DNA of 64,000 nucleotides from Pedobacter riviphilus. Its GTDB lineage: Bacteria > Bacteroidota > Bacteroidia > Sphingobacteriales > Sphingobacteriaceae. The stretch covers positions 4,154,001-4,218,000 of the forward strand of contig NZ_CP061171.1 in NCBI RefSeq assembly GCF_014692875.1. Direction: 5' to 3'. Position numbers and translations under genes: made by a program. The notes beneath the pieces are model-generated. The model searched no databases. It was not told the DNA's origin and saw nothing but the letters and a program-made list of their open reading frames with translations. Shown here piece by piece: positions 19,685-29,585 of the stretch; position 1 is the first letter of the stretch, and each line of letters begins with the position of its first letter.

Positions 19685-20089
19685 ATGCACACACATATGA
19701 AGAGAATACTGGTAGTAGATGACGATATTGAGGTTTTAGAAACCATACAATTAATACTGGAAATCGGAGGATTTAAAGTTTCTGCACTGAATGATGGTGA
19801 GGAGATTTTTAACAGAATTGAAAAATTTAGCCCTGATTTAATCTTACTAGACATTTCTCTGGGGCACATCGATGGGCGTGTATTATGCGAACAGTTAAAA
19901 TCGATTGAAAGCACCTCTAAAATTCCGATTTTGCTTATTTCTGGTTTATATGATCCAAAAGATTTTACAACCTTAAACTACGGCCAGGACGATTTCTTAT
20001 CGAAACCATTCCAAATGGACGTGTTACTTAAAAAGATCACTAAAATTCTTTCACTGGAAGAAGATAAACCAAGTTTTCTTTTAAATTAA
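19685..20089 (+). CDS. single-domain response regulator (CheY-like)
   Basis: It is a receiver domain only. It has the acidic cluster VVDDD (residues 11-14), phospho-acceptor Asp56 in LILLDISLG and Lys107 in FLSKPFQ. There is no output domain, so it would act by protein contact or in a phosphorelay. The ATG at codon 5 (19697) is an equally good start because MKRILVVDDD is the usual opening. No partner kinase lies beside it. A terminator follows. Confidence 0.92.
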   Translation: MHTHMKRILVVDDDIEVLETIQLILEIGGFKVSALNDGEEIFNRIEKFSPDLILLDISLGHIDGRVLCEQLKSIESTSKIPILLISGLYDPKDFTTLNYGQDDFLSKPFQMDVLLKKITKILSLEEDKPSFLLN

Positions 20090-20111
20090 TTAAGCTGACA
20101 TTAAAATAACG

Positions 20112-20148
20112 AGCCAAGAAGACCTTTAAATTTTCTTGGCTTTTTTAT
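20112..20148 (+). terminator. intrinsic terminator after the CheY-like gene
   Basis: Arms AGCCAAGAA and TTCTTGGCT enclose a 12-base loop and are followed by a T-rich tract. Confidence 0.85.
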
Positions 20149-20187
20149 TTTCATAAGAATAAAAAAGCCTCTCTATCGAATAAATTA

Positions 20188-20736
20188 ATGATAATGATAC
20201 CAAGCAATGAATGGTTAAAAACCTGGAACGAGAAACGTGCTTTACTAGCCTGCCCCAATAACTTGAATGATTATTTTGAGGAAACAACAGTAGCTGGTAA
20301 AAAGATAGATCACTTAGAACTGGGAAGTGTTTCTATTCCAACAGGAGAAATTTTGGTTAGAGATCCGCTTGTATATATCCAAAAAGATGCCGAGCCCTAT
20401 TTAATTAAAGTTCCTAAAGGCGAATTCCCGGTAACTGCAGCTGTAGTAGTTCCTGACGATGAAGATGGTGCCAGATACGCCGCTGTTAAAGTGCAATTTA
20501 CAGCTTATGATGCCATACGCTTTGAAGAAGCGTTAATCGGCACAGAAGACCTTATTGATTTTAACGAAGGAGAGTTTTTTGGTTTCAATGTAGATGCAGG
20601 ATTAGCTTGCGTGCTGGATAAAGAAACCTTAAACCATTTTTGTGCATTTCAGGATATTTGCACTATTAAATTCAGAAAAAAAATATCTTCGAACTTGGGC
20701 AGACAAATAGAATCAAGTATTTTTGCTTTTTCTTGA
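20188..20736 (+). CDS. DUF4241 domain protein
   Basis: The 182 residues match the outline of DUF4241 proteins: LGSVSIPTGEILVRDPLVYI, then YLIKVPKGEFPVTAAVV, then DEDGARYAAVKVQFT, then EGEFFGFNVDAGLACVLD. The family is uncharacterised. The usual C-terminal part after the GLACVLD region looks different here, and the last 30 residues are Lys-rich and unlike the family. The 3' end may therefore be altered; an A8 run near 20680 is a possible slip point. It lies just upstream of the precursor peptide, but nothing links them functionally. Confidence 0.75.
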   Translation: MIMIPSNEWLKTWNEKRALLACPNNLNDYFEETTVAGKKIDHLELGSVSIPTGEILVRDPLVYIQKDAEPYLIKVPKGEFPVTAAVVVPDDEDGARYAAVKVQFTAYDAIRFEEALIGTEDLIDFNEGEFFGFNVDAGLACVLDKETLNHFCAFQDICTIKFRKKISSNLGRQIESSIFAFS

Positions 20737-20832
20737 AATTTAGCACTTCAGGCATGACCTCAATATCAAAAATTCTATTTAATATTTTTCAAAAAAAAAA
20801 TGCTACCTTAGGTAAAACTAAATTAATAAGAT

Positions 20833-21063
20833 ATGAAAAAAATCAATTTAAATACTTCTTTTCTCAAATTGAGAAAAGAAGAAATCGGTAGTTTTACGTC
20901 CTCAGAAATGAAACAAGTGATTGAAGAGTATGAAGGAACAGGACCTGCAGTTGTTTATGTAAAGAGCCTATATGAGGAAAGAGATACAGTTTTATGTACT
21001 ACTGGAGCAGAATGTATAACAAATGCAAGTGTTCCTTGTAATACGCTGCTAAAATATGTTTAG
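20833..21063 (+). CDS. candidate class I lanthipeptide precursor peptide
   Basis: This 76-residue peptide has a charged leader (MKKINLNTSFLKLRKEEIGS), like the Lys/Leu-rich leaders of Bacteroidota RiPP precursors. The C-terminal part has Cys at 55, 61 and 69 interspersed with Thr52, Thr56, Thr57, Thr63, Ser66 and Thr71. That is what dehydration followed by lanthionine ring closure needs. lanB and lanC genes lie 1.4-6 kb away on the other strand. There is no double-glycine cleavage site, so the leader/core border (perhaps after residue 45-50) is uncertain. Upstream, TACCTTAG at 20813 is one mismatch from the Bacteroidota TAnnTTTG -7 box. Confidence 0.72.
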   Translation: MKKINLNTSFLKLRKEEIGSFTSSEMKQVIEEYEGTGPAVVYVKSLYEERDTVLCTTGAECITNASVPCNTLLKYV

Positions 21064-21075
21064 AAATAGTTTTAT

Positions 21076-21104
21076 AAAGCTGTTTTAATATAAGCTTTTT
21101 TTTG
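21076..21104 (+). terminator. weak intrinsic terminator after the precursor gene
   Basis: A six-base stem (AAAGCT and AGCTTT) is followed by a run of T, starting 12 bases after the stop codon. Confidence 0.4.
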
Positions 21105-21118
21105 TATAAAAAAGACTT

Positions 21119-22159
21119 ATGAGCGACCCAATGAAACATTTTTCATCCCTAACTGATCCCCCGTTGGATAGAACCAAAAGTATTTTTTAGAAGATATTAT
21201 TTTCATTACTATAGCTGCGGTAATCCGCGGATGTGAGAATTGGAATGAGATAGAATCCTACGGGGAGTCAAAACGGGAATAGCTGCCGAATTTTTGCAAT
21301 TACCCAGCGGGATTCCCTCTCATGACACTTTTAACCGGATATTTGCAGCTTTAGATTCTTTGGAATTTGAAACTTGCTTTCTGGCCTGGGTAAAAAGTGT
21401 AGCCGAGCTTACTGAAGGGGAAATCATCAGCATAGATGGCAAAACCATTCCGCGGCTCCCGTGGCAAAGGTACAAAATCAGCTATGCATATGGTCAGTGC
21501 CCGGGCCGGTACAAATAACATGGTTTAGAGCAAGTAAAAACAGCCGACAAATCCAACGAGATTACAGCGATTTCCAAACTATTGAGCGTATTGGGATTAA
21601 AAGGCTGTATTGTAACTATTGACGCGATGGGTACCAAACAGCCAAACAGATTAAGGACTCGGGAGCGAATTACGTTATTGCTGTCAAGGACATTTGGAGC
21701 AAGATGTGGAAGATACCCTTCGCTTCTGCAGCCACGTATCGCAGCACCAAGAGGTGGATACGGAACATGGCAGGGTAGTAACCCGTACCTGTTCGGTACA
21801 TACTAACCTTTTCCATGTGCAGCTGCATGGAAAGTACGCGTTACCTCAAAGCTTCTCAGACGGAACAAAAAGAGAAACGTTATTATATTACCAATCGGGA
21901 TGCTGATGCAGCAAAAATAGGCAGCGCGGTTTGTTTCCATTGGGCCATTGAAAATTCACTGCATTGGCTGCTTGATGTTGCTTTCAATGAGGACAGCAGT
22001 AGAAAACGGACTGGCAAAACCGCTGAAAACTTCTCTATCATCTGCAGGATTACACTTAACCTGATCAAAAATGAAACCAGCAAGAAGAGAAGCGTTAAAG
22101 GGAAAAGACTTATTGCAAGATGGGACAACGATTATTTACTCAATATTCTCAAAAATTAG
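21119..22159 (+). pseudogene. ISAs1-family transposase, multiply frameshifted
   Basis: Pieces in three frames follow the ISAs1 transposase order: MSDPMKHFSSLTDPPLDRTK, then LEDIIFITIAAVI, then LQLPSGIPSHDTFNRIFAAL, the first catalytic block EIISIDGKTIPR, VTIDAMGTKQ, and finally WAIENSLHWLLDVAFNEDSS with RWDNDYLLNILKN. The last blocks hold the second Asp and the Glu-containing region. At least four frame changes or stops interrupt it, so it cannot move. It separates the precursor gene from the lanB/lanC pair. Confidence 0.88.
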
Positions 22160-22173
22160 ATGCGTTTGCCCTG
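22158..22173. repeat. probable right terminal inverted repeat of the ISAs1 remnant
   Basis: Read on the minus strand the sequence is CAGGGCAAACGCATCT, which has the CAGGG-type tip expected at an ISAs1 end and abuts the transposase stop. I found no matching left tip in 21064-21118, so the left end is probably lost. Confidence 0.5.
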
Positions 22174-22491
22174 GCCCCTTGTTAAATAAGGAGCTTGAAC
22201 TGTAAAACACATCGACTGTTCAACAACGAATAAATGTTTTTTGCACTGAAATTAACACGGGGCACCGAGACGCAAAATATCTTGGGCCCCTCAAAACTGG
22301 CAATAATCGACACTTGGCTTAGCAACATTTGGCAGCATCAGGCTTGAGGAGTCAATTTTATTCCCACTATCTTAAGTTGATGAAATTTTGTATGAACCTC
22401 AGGATATTACTTTTGTTAGTGTTCAATCTAATATAGTTTAGCAAACCCGGTATTGAGAAGCGACTGAACCTTCATGATTCATATAAAATAG
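22174..22491. other. intergenic region after the IS remnant
   Basis: No gene is seen in this 318-base stretch. At about 22257-22292 there is an imperfect GC-rich hairpin (GGGGCaCCgAGA paired with TCTtGGGCCCC) without a T tract. It has no clear role. Confidence 0.5.
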
Positions 22492-25400
22492 TTAGGACTC
22501 CAAGTATCCTTTTTTCTTTGATTTAATTGCCTCTTGTGATGAGTAATACTTGTCCAAGAAAGTATAAACCACAAGCTCATACCTACGTTGTTTAGAAATA
22601 AATAGCCTATTACAAAACATGTGTATATAGTCGATTAAAAGCTTGTTTTTTGCATCTTCAACATTTCTGCTTTTGAGTTTGCTGGTAATAAGTTCTATGA
22701 AGGTTTTATTTTGAGCGGTTCTAATATTCAAGATATCAATAGCTTCTTGAATTTCATTATCTAAGTCCATAGATCTGTCCATATGTGAAAAAAGCACCTT
22801 TTGAAGTTTTCTGTATTTATCGTTAAGTGCGTGTTTTAATTGTGGTGCCGCACCATGTTCATTAAAATATGCTGTTGAAAGCCTTTTAGCCAGTACCAGT
22901 TTCTCTTCCATTATCAATCCAAAATCATCCAGGAAGGTATCAATGCTTCTTAACACAAAGAGTAAACGATATTTATCTGGCTCTTCAATTTCTCCCAATA
23001 ATTTGCCCAAACGAAGAGCCACAATTGTATCATGATAAAAAATTGATTCCGAGTCTACAATCAAATCCTCAGAATATCTTTCAAGTTCCCTAACGTAAGT
23101 ATCAATTACGATATTGCTTATTTGATAGTTTTCTAAAAATGGATTTAGCAGTTTTATAAATTCCCTTTGCAAAAAGGCTTGGTTTTGTAGGTTACTATTG
23201 TAAAAACGAATCCTTAAATTACCCCCCAACTTATCTTTATATCTGACAAAGAAGAATTTTTCGTAATTGCCCTGAATATTTTCAGTATTCAAAAATGGGA
23301 AAATATAATTTATTAAGATATTTTCAAGAGTCTTTTCACCACCATATATTTTAAAATAAAGCCATTCACTCCCTGGAGCATATTTTCTTTGAACATTTTT
23401 ATTTTCACTTGCAAGATTACTGATATTTATAGGTTGAGCATATTTTCTTTTGAAAGGAATAACTAATTCGTTTGTATAAGGAGAATTTGCTATATCTCTC
23501 ACAATGCAATTTTCATTGGTGAAAAGAAATTCTTCAAGCGTGATTTTTTTGTATTTCTTGATGTACTTTAGTAGAATCCCAATAGATACTAGATCTTCGG
23601 TATCGATCAATAAAGTGTTATCGCCCTGAACTAACATTATTTTTTTGGGGATCTTTCTTTTAAAAATAAATGCGCTAAAACTTTTAGGCTCAAATTCAGC
23701 ATCTATGAAGGTTTTTACTTCATTTTCCTCAACAATCCATCTTGCCTTTTTAATAATTATGCTTTTGTAATAGACACGGGGGTAAAAATTTATTTCACCC
23801 AAAAAACCCCAGTCCCAAATGATCGGATAGGCTAATCCCTGCCCCTGAAGGTCACATAAGAATCTGTAAATCGGTAAATTAGCAGGTGTTGAAAAATTAT
23901 GTGCAGATGAAAGTCGTGGAAATATTCTTTTGTTGTGTTTTACACTCCTTAGATTAATGTTGTTGTTATTTACAGAGACGACTATATCATTCAATAAAAT
24001 CTGATGTTCAACATTCATTCCCGATCGGCCTAGGTAAGGAATTTCATATTTCCTTAAGTGGTCCCGGAGAAGAATATTTCCAACTCTTGCTTGAGGATTG
24101 TGTACAATCTCTGCGAATATCGCATTTGGAAACTCCTTTTCCTCCTCTATTAGGGCATCACTTACAAGTTTGCTTAGATGTTTGTCGTTTGAGGTGAATC
24201 TACCAAGCAAATTAGCTGCTGATAGCCCAGCGGGAGCATGGAGATCAAAAATATATTCATAAGGGCTTGCTTTATCGCTGTTCAGTATTAAGGATCCAAT
24301 TAGGTACGAGCTAGTTGAGAACTTAAATTCGGTTAGGTTAAGAGATTCTAGCTCACTATCAGTGATTTCTATTGCCTGTAGGTTATGTTGTATATAATCT
24401 TGATATTTTGAAAAAGTAAAGTCGGTAATATGATCTCTATGTTGAGCAATAGATTTGCTTTTTCTCATTGCCAACGGCAAACCTTCGATCCATTCGCTTC
24501 CAAGCATTTGTTCAATGTGATCCTTACCATAGCCAATTCCCAGATCACTATCAAGCACCAAATTGAGCGGCATTTCAGCATCACCATATTTTTCTATAAA
24601 TTGCTCTTTGAAATTTTCCAAATTAGAATTGGTATTCCATCTTGACAACGGAGCCAATTCTTCACAATGACGCAAGATAGTCTTTACTAGTTGTCTACTA
24701 AGAAATTTTTCAGAGGTAGCTAGTCTTAAATCCACCTGAAGGATATCTTTTGGCATATGTTCTAAGGGAAAAGCTGAAACTATTTTTGCGGTTAATTCCC
24801 CATAATCAGTTCCGGTATGTACGGTTTTTAAAAGAGATCGTACATATTTTAGTTTTTTCACTATTTCATCCGCTGAATTTATCAATGAAAGTTTACCTAT
24901 AAGATTTTCCAATGGATCACTACCGGTTAAATTTAAGTCTAGATGGCTAGTTAAAAGTTGAGATTTCCAAACTTCCAAAATAAAGTCGCTCGCCTCCTCC
25001 TCACTATATGTAGAAAATCTCGATGAAAATGCTGATGAAAGTTCTCCTATCGTTCTGGGTATCCTAGCACAGCTGATAACAAATGAAATGAACTCCGTTT
25101 TTTCTACTGATGAAAGTTTATAGTATTTTGTTTCTTCATTTAAAATATATTCTGCATACCTAAATCCTGTTGGGGTTTCATATTGACTGTCATTGTTTAT
25201 AAACTGTAAATAGGGTATTATCAATGGGTCATTTTCAATTTGAGATTTTATAGCCGTTAGATAGCCCATGTCTAACCTTGCATCAGTAAAATGTCGTTTA
25301 TTATTTTCAATCTTTAATGAAGTTTCTTGTTCGCTTATGTTTACCAAAGAACTTCCAGCAAAAACACCGAATGGAGTACACCTTGTGCAACTTCGAAGCC

Positions 25401-25590
25401 AATACTTTTTAAGGCTCGCCTCTAATTTTTCTTTGGCACTACTAGAATCTGCCTTTTGCAACTCATTGTATAATTCTGGAGCGGCGAGCTGAAGACTTGA
25501 TATAAATTCTTGATTTAAATCGGTTTTTGTTGTTGCTAAAAAAAGGCTTTGCAGTGGTGCTCTTAATAATACAAAATCTAATGGTTCCAT
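22492..25590 (-). CDS. lantibiotic dehydratase LanB, full length
   Basis: In class I lanthipeptide biosynthesis LanB uses glutamyl-tRNA to glutamylate Ser/Thr of the precursor and then eliminates glutamate to give dehydro residues. The 1,032 residues contain the N-terminal glutamylation domain with CTPFGVFAGSSLV near residue 70. A C-terminal elimination domain starts at about residue 738 (PGSEWLYFKIYGG, then GGNLRIRFY). Both domains are present in one chain, as in NisB-type enzymes. It is the second gene of a lanC-lanB unit, with a 95-base gap. The stretch appears more AT-rich than the flanks by eye, which would fit acquisition. Confidence 0.93.
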   Translation of the reverse strand: MEPLDFVLLRAPLQSLFLATTKTDLNQEFISSLQLAAPELYNELQKADSSSAKEKLEASLKKYWLRSCTRCTPFGVFAGSSLVNISEQETSLKIENNKRHFTDARLDMGYLTAIKSQIENDPLIIPYLQFINNDSQYETPTGFRYAEYILNEETKYYKLSSVEKTEFISFVISCARIPRTIGELSSAFSSRFSTYSEEEASDFILEVWKSQLLTSHLDLNLTGSDPLENLIGKLSLINSADEIVKKLKYVRSLLKTVHTGTDYGELTAKIVSAFPLEHMPKDILQVDLRLATSEKFLSRQLVKTILRHCEELAPLSRWNTNSNLENFKEQFIEKYGDAEMPLNLVLDSDLGIGYGKDHIEQMLGSEWIEGLPLAMRKSKSIAQHRDHITDFTFSKYQDYIQHNLQAIEITDSELESLNLTEFKFSTSSYLIGSLILNSDKASPYEYIFDLHAPAGLSAANLLGRFTSNDKHLSKLVSDALIEEEKEFPNAIFAEIVHNPQARVGNILLRDHLRKYEIPYLGRSGMNVEHQILLNDIVVSVNNNNINLRSVKHNKRIFPRLSSAHNFSTPANLPIYRFLCDLQGQGLAYPIIWDWGFLGEINFYPRVYYKSIIIKKARWIVEENEVKTFIDAEFEPKSFSAFIFKRKIPKKIMLVQGDNTLLIDTEDLVSIGILLKYIKKYKKITLEEFLFTNENCIVRDIANSPYTNELVIPFKRKYAQPINISNLASENKNVQRKYAPGSEWLYFKIYGGEKTLENILINYIFPFLNTENIQGNYEKFFFVRYKDKLGGNLRIRFYNSNLQNQAFLQREFIKLLNPFLENYQISNIVIDTYVRELERYSEDLIVDSESIFYHDTIVALRLGKLLGEIEEPDKYRLLFVLRSIDTFLDDFGLIMEEKLVLAKRLSTAYFNEHGAAPQLKHALNDKYRKLQKVLFSHMDRSMDLDNEIQEAIDILNIRTAQNKTFIELITSKLKSRNVEDAKNKLLIDYIHMFCNRLFISKQRRYELVVYTFLDKYYSSQEAIKSKKKGYLES

Positions 25591-25685
25591 GGAATAATTT
25601 GAGAGTTTAATTAATTGTAAATTTGTGACACCAACTTAAAAATTTATAAATATTACTAAATTAAAGCTAGCAATAAGAACTTCAA

Positions 25686-26882
25686 TCAGCTATCTAACAT
25701 CATACAACTGTCCCAAGAACAATCACCCGTAAGAAAACTGATTAATACCAATCCAATTCCAGCACTCCCTTCTAATAACCCTTTACTTGCTACATATTTT
25801 TCTTGCACGGGATCATACTTTTTGAACCCAGAGATTGTATCTTGATAAGTACCGTAATTTAATGTTTCATCAATCCAGAATTCGCATTCATCCTTAAATT
25901 TTTGGTGTCCAGTTAATTTCCACATTTTATTGTAAATATGGGCTATACCTGACGTGCCATGACAAATACCTGCATCTACAACTTGGTTCTCTTTAGGGTT
26001 TCGTCTGTCACGAGATTTTGCAAAAATGGCCAATGAAAAATCAATGATTTTTTGATCCTTCATCTCTACCCCTGCTTGATAAAGTACGAAAGCTATGGTA
26101 AGATCCCCATAACACCAAGCCAATCTACTTGCTTGATTAATATTAGTCCCCAACACTATAATGGAAGGGAAGATCGATTTGTCCTGAAATGTATTTGTAG
26201 ATGATAAAAAGAAATAGGTAACTTTACTCATGAGATCTAAAGCCCTTTCTTTACAGATATTTGATTTATAACACTCAACGGAGAATTTTAAGATACTTGT
26301 AATTCCATGGGCAAGGCCTAAGTTTATTCTGGTTTTATCAGGCCTGAAAGTGTTAAAATCAAAATGATAAATCATGTTATCTTTATTTTTCATAAGAAAA
26401 AAAAGATGTTCGAAAAATTTTTCAAAAAAATTAACAAGGATGCTTTTGGACTTTAATAAATAATATGCTATTCCCAGCGCCCCATGTAAAAAATCGAAAT
26501 TTCCTATTTCTATCCAAAATAGTGCTATTTTTGAGAGGATTAGATCATCAGAACACACTTCCCTTTTATCCTCAATTCCCAAATAGCCAATTTCATTTAA
26601 ATAACTAAAATACCAGTTTATACCTGTTTTCCCAGAACATAGTGTTTTGAAACCACCATCAAATGACTTATTTAGTAAATATTGCAGGTTGTTTATTATT
26701 TCACTGGACAGATGATTTTTTCTGAAATGCTTGGAGTACAGAACTCCGAAAAGTGACAACCCGCATTCCCCATTGTAAAGAGAGATATCTTTCTCTATTT
26801 GCAAAGTTTCCTGATAAATATGTTCTAGTTTAACCTCAATTAAAATTCGTTCTGGCATAATAAAATATGTACAAATTGACAT
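25686..26882 (-). CDS. lanthionine synthetase C-like cyclase (LanC)
   Basis: This zinc enzyme adds Cys thiols to dehydro residues to close lanthionine rings. The 398-residue chain shows the repeated double-barrel motifs FLHGALGIAYYL, AHGITSILKF, GLLEGSAGIGL and the zinc ligands in AWCYGDLT (near residue 257) and CHGTSGIAHIY (near residue 306). An ATG at codon 9 (26858) is a possible alternative start. It lies upstream of lanB on the same strand. No transporter or leader peptidase lies beside them in this window. Confidence 0.93.
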   Translation of the reverse strand: MSICTYFIMPERILIEVKLEHIYQETLQIEKDISLYNGECGLSLFGVLYSKHFRKNHLSSEIINNLQYLLNKSFDGGFKTLCSGKTGINWYFSYLNEIGYLGIEDKREVCSDDLILSKIALFWIEIGNFDFLHGALGIAYYLLKSKSILVNFFEKFFEHLFFLMKNKDNMIYHFDFNTFRPDKTRINLGLAHGITSILKFSVECYKSNICKERALDLMSKVTYFFLSSTNTFQDKSIFPSIIVLGTNINQASRLAWCYGDLTIAFVLYQAGVEMKDQKIIDFSLAIFAKSRDRRNPKENQVVDAGICHGTSGIAHIYNKMWKLTGHQKFKDECEFWIDETLNYGTYQDTISGFKKYDPVQEKYVASKGLLEGSAGIGLVLISFLTGDCSWDSCMMLDS

Positions 26883-27538
26883 GATCTGGGAATAAAGGCC
26901 ATCAACTTATGCTTAGTTCACACTGTGTACTTTCAACTAAGATAGGTTTTTTTGCTTTGATGTTCCTGTCAAGTATAGATTTTTCAACATCCGATTTCCA
27001 TTAGTATAAAATCCTTATTATTCTTAGTGATCCACATCAATGCGCTTTTAGCGATTATGGCAACAAAGTAACACATTCACAGTCCATCAGTTAGAATGTT
27101 GTCATAGGATTTCTAGCCAGTAAACACATTTTATTGAGTATTACTCCCATCTATAACTGTTCCGCGCAAGCTGATTAAGTGAGTCTGTATTTTTATTTTA
27201 AGATAAAGAAAAATTGGCAGAAGAGTTCAAAATCCGACTTTAAGACAAACTCTGTCGGCTTTTTTCCATTTCTCTGCTAAGTAGTAATAAGTCAGTCCGT
27301 GTCTTTTAAGGATTAGTCTAGTTTTTGGTTGCAATAAACAGGTAAATATTTATCATTATTATGTAGATGAATAAGCCCTGTCAATTTATAAGTTTTATTA
27401 GTTAGCCTAACATTGAAAAAGGCCTTATAACAGGGTATAATCACTGCATCCTTCTCCACCTTACTGTCATTTTGGCAAACAAATTCTTTTGGAACAGCCC
27501 TTGTTATGCAGGATGTAGATTAAACAATTTATTTACAT
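26883..27538. other. 650-base intergenic region upstream of lanC and htpG
   Basis: No convincing ORF was found on either strand. It holds the promoters of the divergent lanC and htpG genes. A short hairpin (CCGAC and GTCGG, then CTTTTTT) near 27233-27267 could be a leftover terminator on the plus strand. Confidence 0.45.
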
Positions 27539-29425
27539 ATGAGCATACAGGAAAAAGGAAATATTTCCATACACACTGAGAATATTTTCCCGATAATTAA
27601 GAAGTTTTTATACTCTGATAACGAAATTTTTCTTCGCGAGTTGGTTTCTAACGCAGTAGATGCAGTCCAGAAAATTAAAAGACTAGGTTCATTAGGTCAG
27701 TTTAATGGCGAAGTTGGTCAACCATTGGTGCAAGTTGCGGTTGATAAGGATGCAAAAACCATTACCATTAGCGATAACGGTTTGGGGATGACTGCCGAAG
27801 AAATTAAAAAATACATTAACCAGGTTGCCTTTTCTGGCGCAAGTGAGTTTGTAGAGAAATTTAAAGATGCTAAAGATGCCAATGAAATCATCGGTAAATT
27901 CGGTTTAGGTTTCTATTCGGCCTTTATGGTTGCAGATTTAGTAGAAATTCAAACTTTATCATACCAGGATGGCGCTGAGCCTGCACGTTGGGTTTGCGAT
28001 GGCAGTACAGAATTTGAAATTACTGAAGGCACTAAAACCACACGTGGTACCGATATTATCCTCCATGTAAACAAAGATTCGGAAGAGTTTTTAGAAGAAA
28101 GCAAACTGCAGGAAATCCTTGATAAATACGCTAAGTTTTTACCGGTTCCGATTAAGTTTGGTACGAAAACAGAATCAGTTGAAGATGGTGTAGATGAAGA
28201 AGGTAAAACAAAATATAAAGATGTTGAAGTTGATAACATTGTTAACACCACCAACCCGATCTGGACAAAAGCCCCTGCAGATTTGTCAGACGAGGATTAT
28301 TTAAACTTTTACCGTGAATTGTATCCATTTAGTGAAGAACCATTATTCTGGATCCACTTAAATGTTGATTATCCTTTTAATTTAACAGGTGTATTGTATT
28401 TCCCTAAGTTGAAAAACGATTTCGAAATGCAACGCAACAAAATCAAATTATACTCACGCCAGGTATTTATTACCGACGAGGTTAAAGATATTGTTCCTGA
28501 ATTTTTGATGTTATTACATGGTGTAATCGACTCTCCTGATATTCCTTTAAATGTATCGCGTAGTTTCTTACAGGCCGATAGTAACGTTAAAAAGATCAAC
28601 AATTACATTACTAAAAAGGTTGCTGATAAATTAGGTGAGTTATTTGCAAAAGACCGTAAAGCTTACGAAGATAAATGGAAAGACATTGGTCTTTTTGTTA
28701 AATATGGCATGATCAGTGAAGAGAAGTTTTACGATAAAGCCAAAGATTTTGCTTTAGTAGGTAATACTAAAAATGAGCTTTTTACACTTCCTGAGTACAA
28801 AGAGAAGGTAAAGGCTTTACAAACGGATAAAAATGGCACTGTGGTTTATTTATATACCAATGATGCTGCTAAACAAGATGCTTTTATCCAATCAGCCAAT
28901 AAAAAAGATTATGATGTTTTAGTACTGGATTCGCCAATTGACAATCACTTTATTAATCAATTGGAGCAAAAATTAGAGAAAACATCAATTAAACGTGTTG
29001 ATTCGAGCGTTGCGGATAAATTAATTGAGAAAGATGAGCAGAACGAGCATGTTTTAACTGAAGATCAAGTAAAAGAAGTAACTGCGATTTTTGAAAAAGC
29101 CATTACCAAACCGGGAATGCATGTAGAAATTGTGGCTTTACACCCGGAGGAATTACCAGTTACTATTACCATGGATGAATTTATGCGCCGGATGAAAGAT
29201 ATGGCTGCAATGGGTGGTGGAATGGGTTTTTACGGCCAAATGCCCGACAATTATAAAGTTGCCATTAATGGAAACCATAAATTGGTAAGTAAAATTTTAA
29301 AAGCTGAAGGAGAAGAGCAAAGCAACCTGGCTAAACAAGCAGTAGATTTAGCGCTTTTAGCGCAAGGCATGTTAACTGGTGCAGAATTAACAGCTTTTGT
29401 AAGCAGAAGTGTAGAATTAATTTAA
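27539..29425 (+). CDS. htpG: molecular chaperone HtpG (Hsp90)
   Basis: This ATP-dependent cytoplasmic chaperone has 628 residues. The GHKL ATPase motifs are plain: LRELVSNAVDAVQKIK, ISDNGLGMTAEEIKKYINQVAFSGA and GKFGLGFYSAFMVA. The middle domain (GVLYFPKLKNDFEMQRNKIKLY is the recognisable start) and the C-terminal dimer domain follow. The frame is intact and a strong terminator follows. Confidence 0.98.
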   Translation: MSIQEKGNISIHTENIFPIIKKFLYSDNEIFLRELVSNAVDAVQKIKRLGSLGQFNGEVGQPLVQVAVDKDAKTITISDNGLGMTAEEIKKYINQVAFSGASEFVEKFKDAKDANEIIGKFGLGFYSAFMVADLVEIQTLSYQDGAEPARWVCDGSTEFEITEGTKTTRGTDIILHVNKDSEEFLEESKLQEILDKYAKFLPVPIKFGTKTESVEDGVDEEGKTKYKDVEVDNIVNTTNPIWTKAPADLSDEDYLNFYRELYPFSEEPLFWIHLNVDYPFNLTGVLYFPKLKNDFEMQRNKIKLYSRQVFITDEVKDIVPEFLMLLHGVIDSPDIPLNVSRSFLQADSNVKKINNYITKKVADKLGELFAKDRKAYEDKWKDIGLFVKYGMISEEKFYDKAKDFALVGNTKNELFTLPEYKEKVKALQTDKNGTVVYLYTNDAAKQDAFIQSANKKDYDVLVLDSPIDNHFINQLEQKLEKTSIKRVDSSVADKLIEKDEQNEHVLTEDQVKEVTAIFEKAITKPGMHVEIVALHPEELPVTITMDEFMRRMKDMAAMGGGMGFYGQMPDNYKVAINGNHKLVSKILKAEGEEQSNLAKQAVDLALLAQGMLTGAELTAFVSRSVELI

Positions 29426-29449
29426 TCAGGAGAAATCCTGTTATAGTTT

Positions 29450-29488
29450 AAAGGGAGAAACCGAATTGGTTTCTCCCTTTTTTTTGCG
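29450..29488 (+). terminator. intrinsic terminator of htpG
   Basis: Stem arms AAAGGGAGAAACC and GGTTTCTCCCTTT are followed by a run of T. Confidence 0.92.
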
Positions 29489-29497
29489 AGAGGGCAT

Positions 29498-29528
29498 AAA
29501 AAAAAGTCTTGATCAGATCAAGACTTTT
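29498..29528 (-). terminator. intrinsic terminator of the minus-strand nuclease-domain cassette
   Basis: Arms AAGTCTTG and CAAGACTT enclose ATCAGAT. Read on the minus strand, a T-rich run follows the stem. It lies past the stop of the gene at 29586. Confidence 0.8.
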
Positions 29529-29585
29529 AGATAAGAATTTTTCGGGAACTCTTAGATCAAAATTAATATTATTAGCCTATTGCTA

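Noticed and set aside
20188..20736. DUF4241 gene as a member of the lanthipeptide cluster
   Set aside because: It is next to the precursor but has no known link to RiPP biosynthesis or immunity, and the terminator before it and the gap after it do not show a shared operon.
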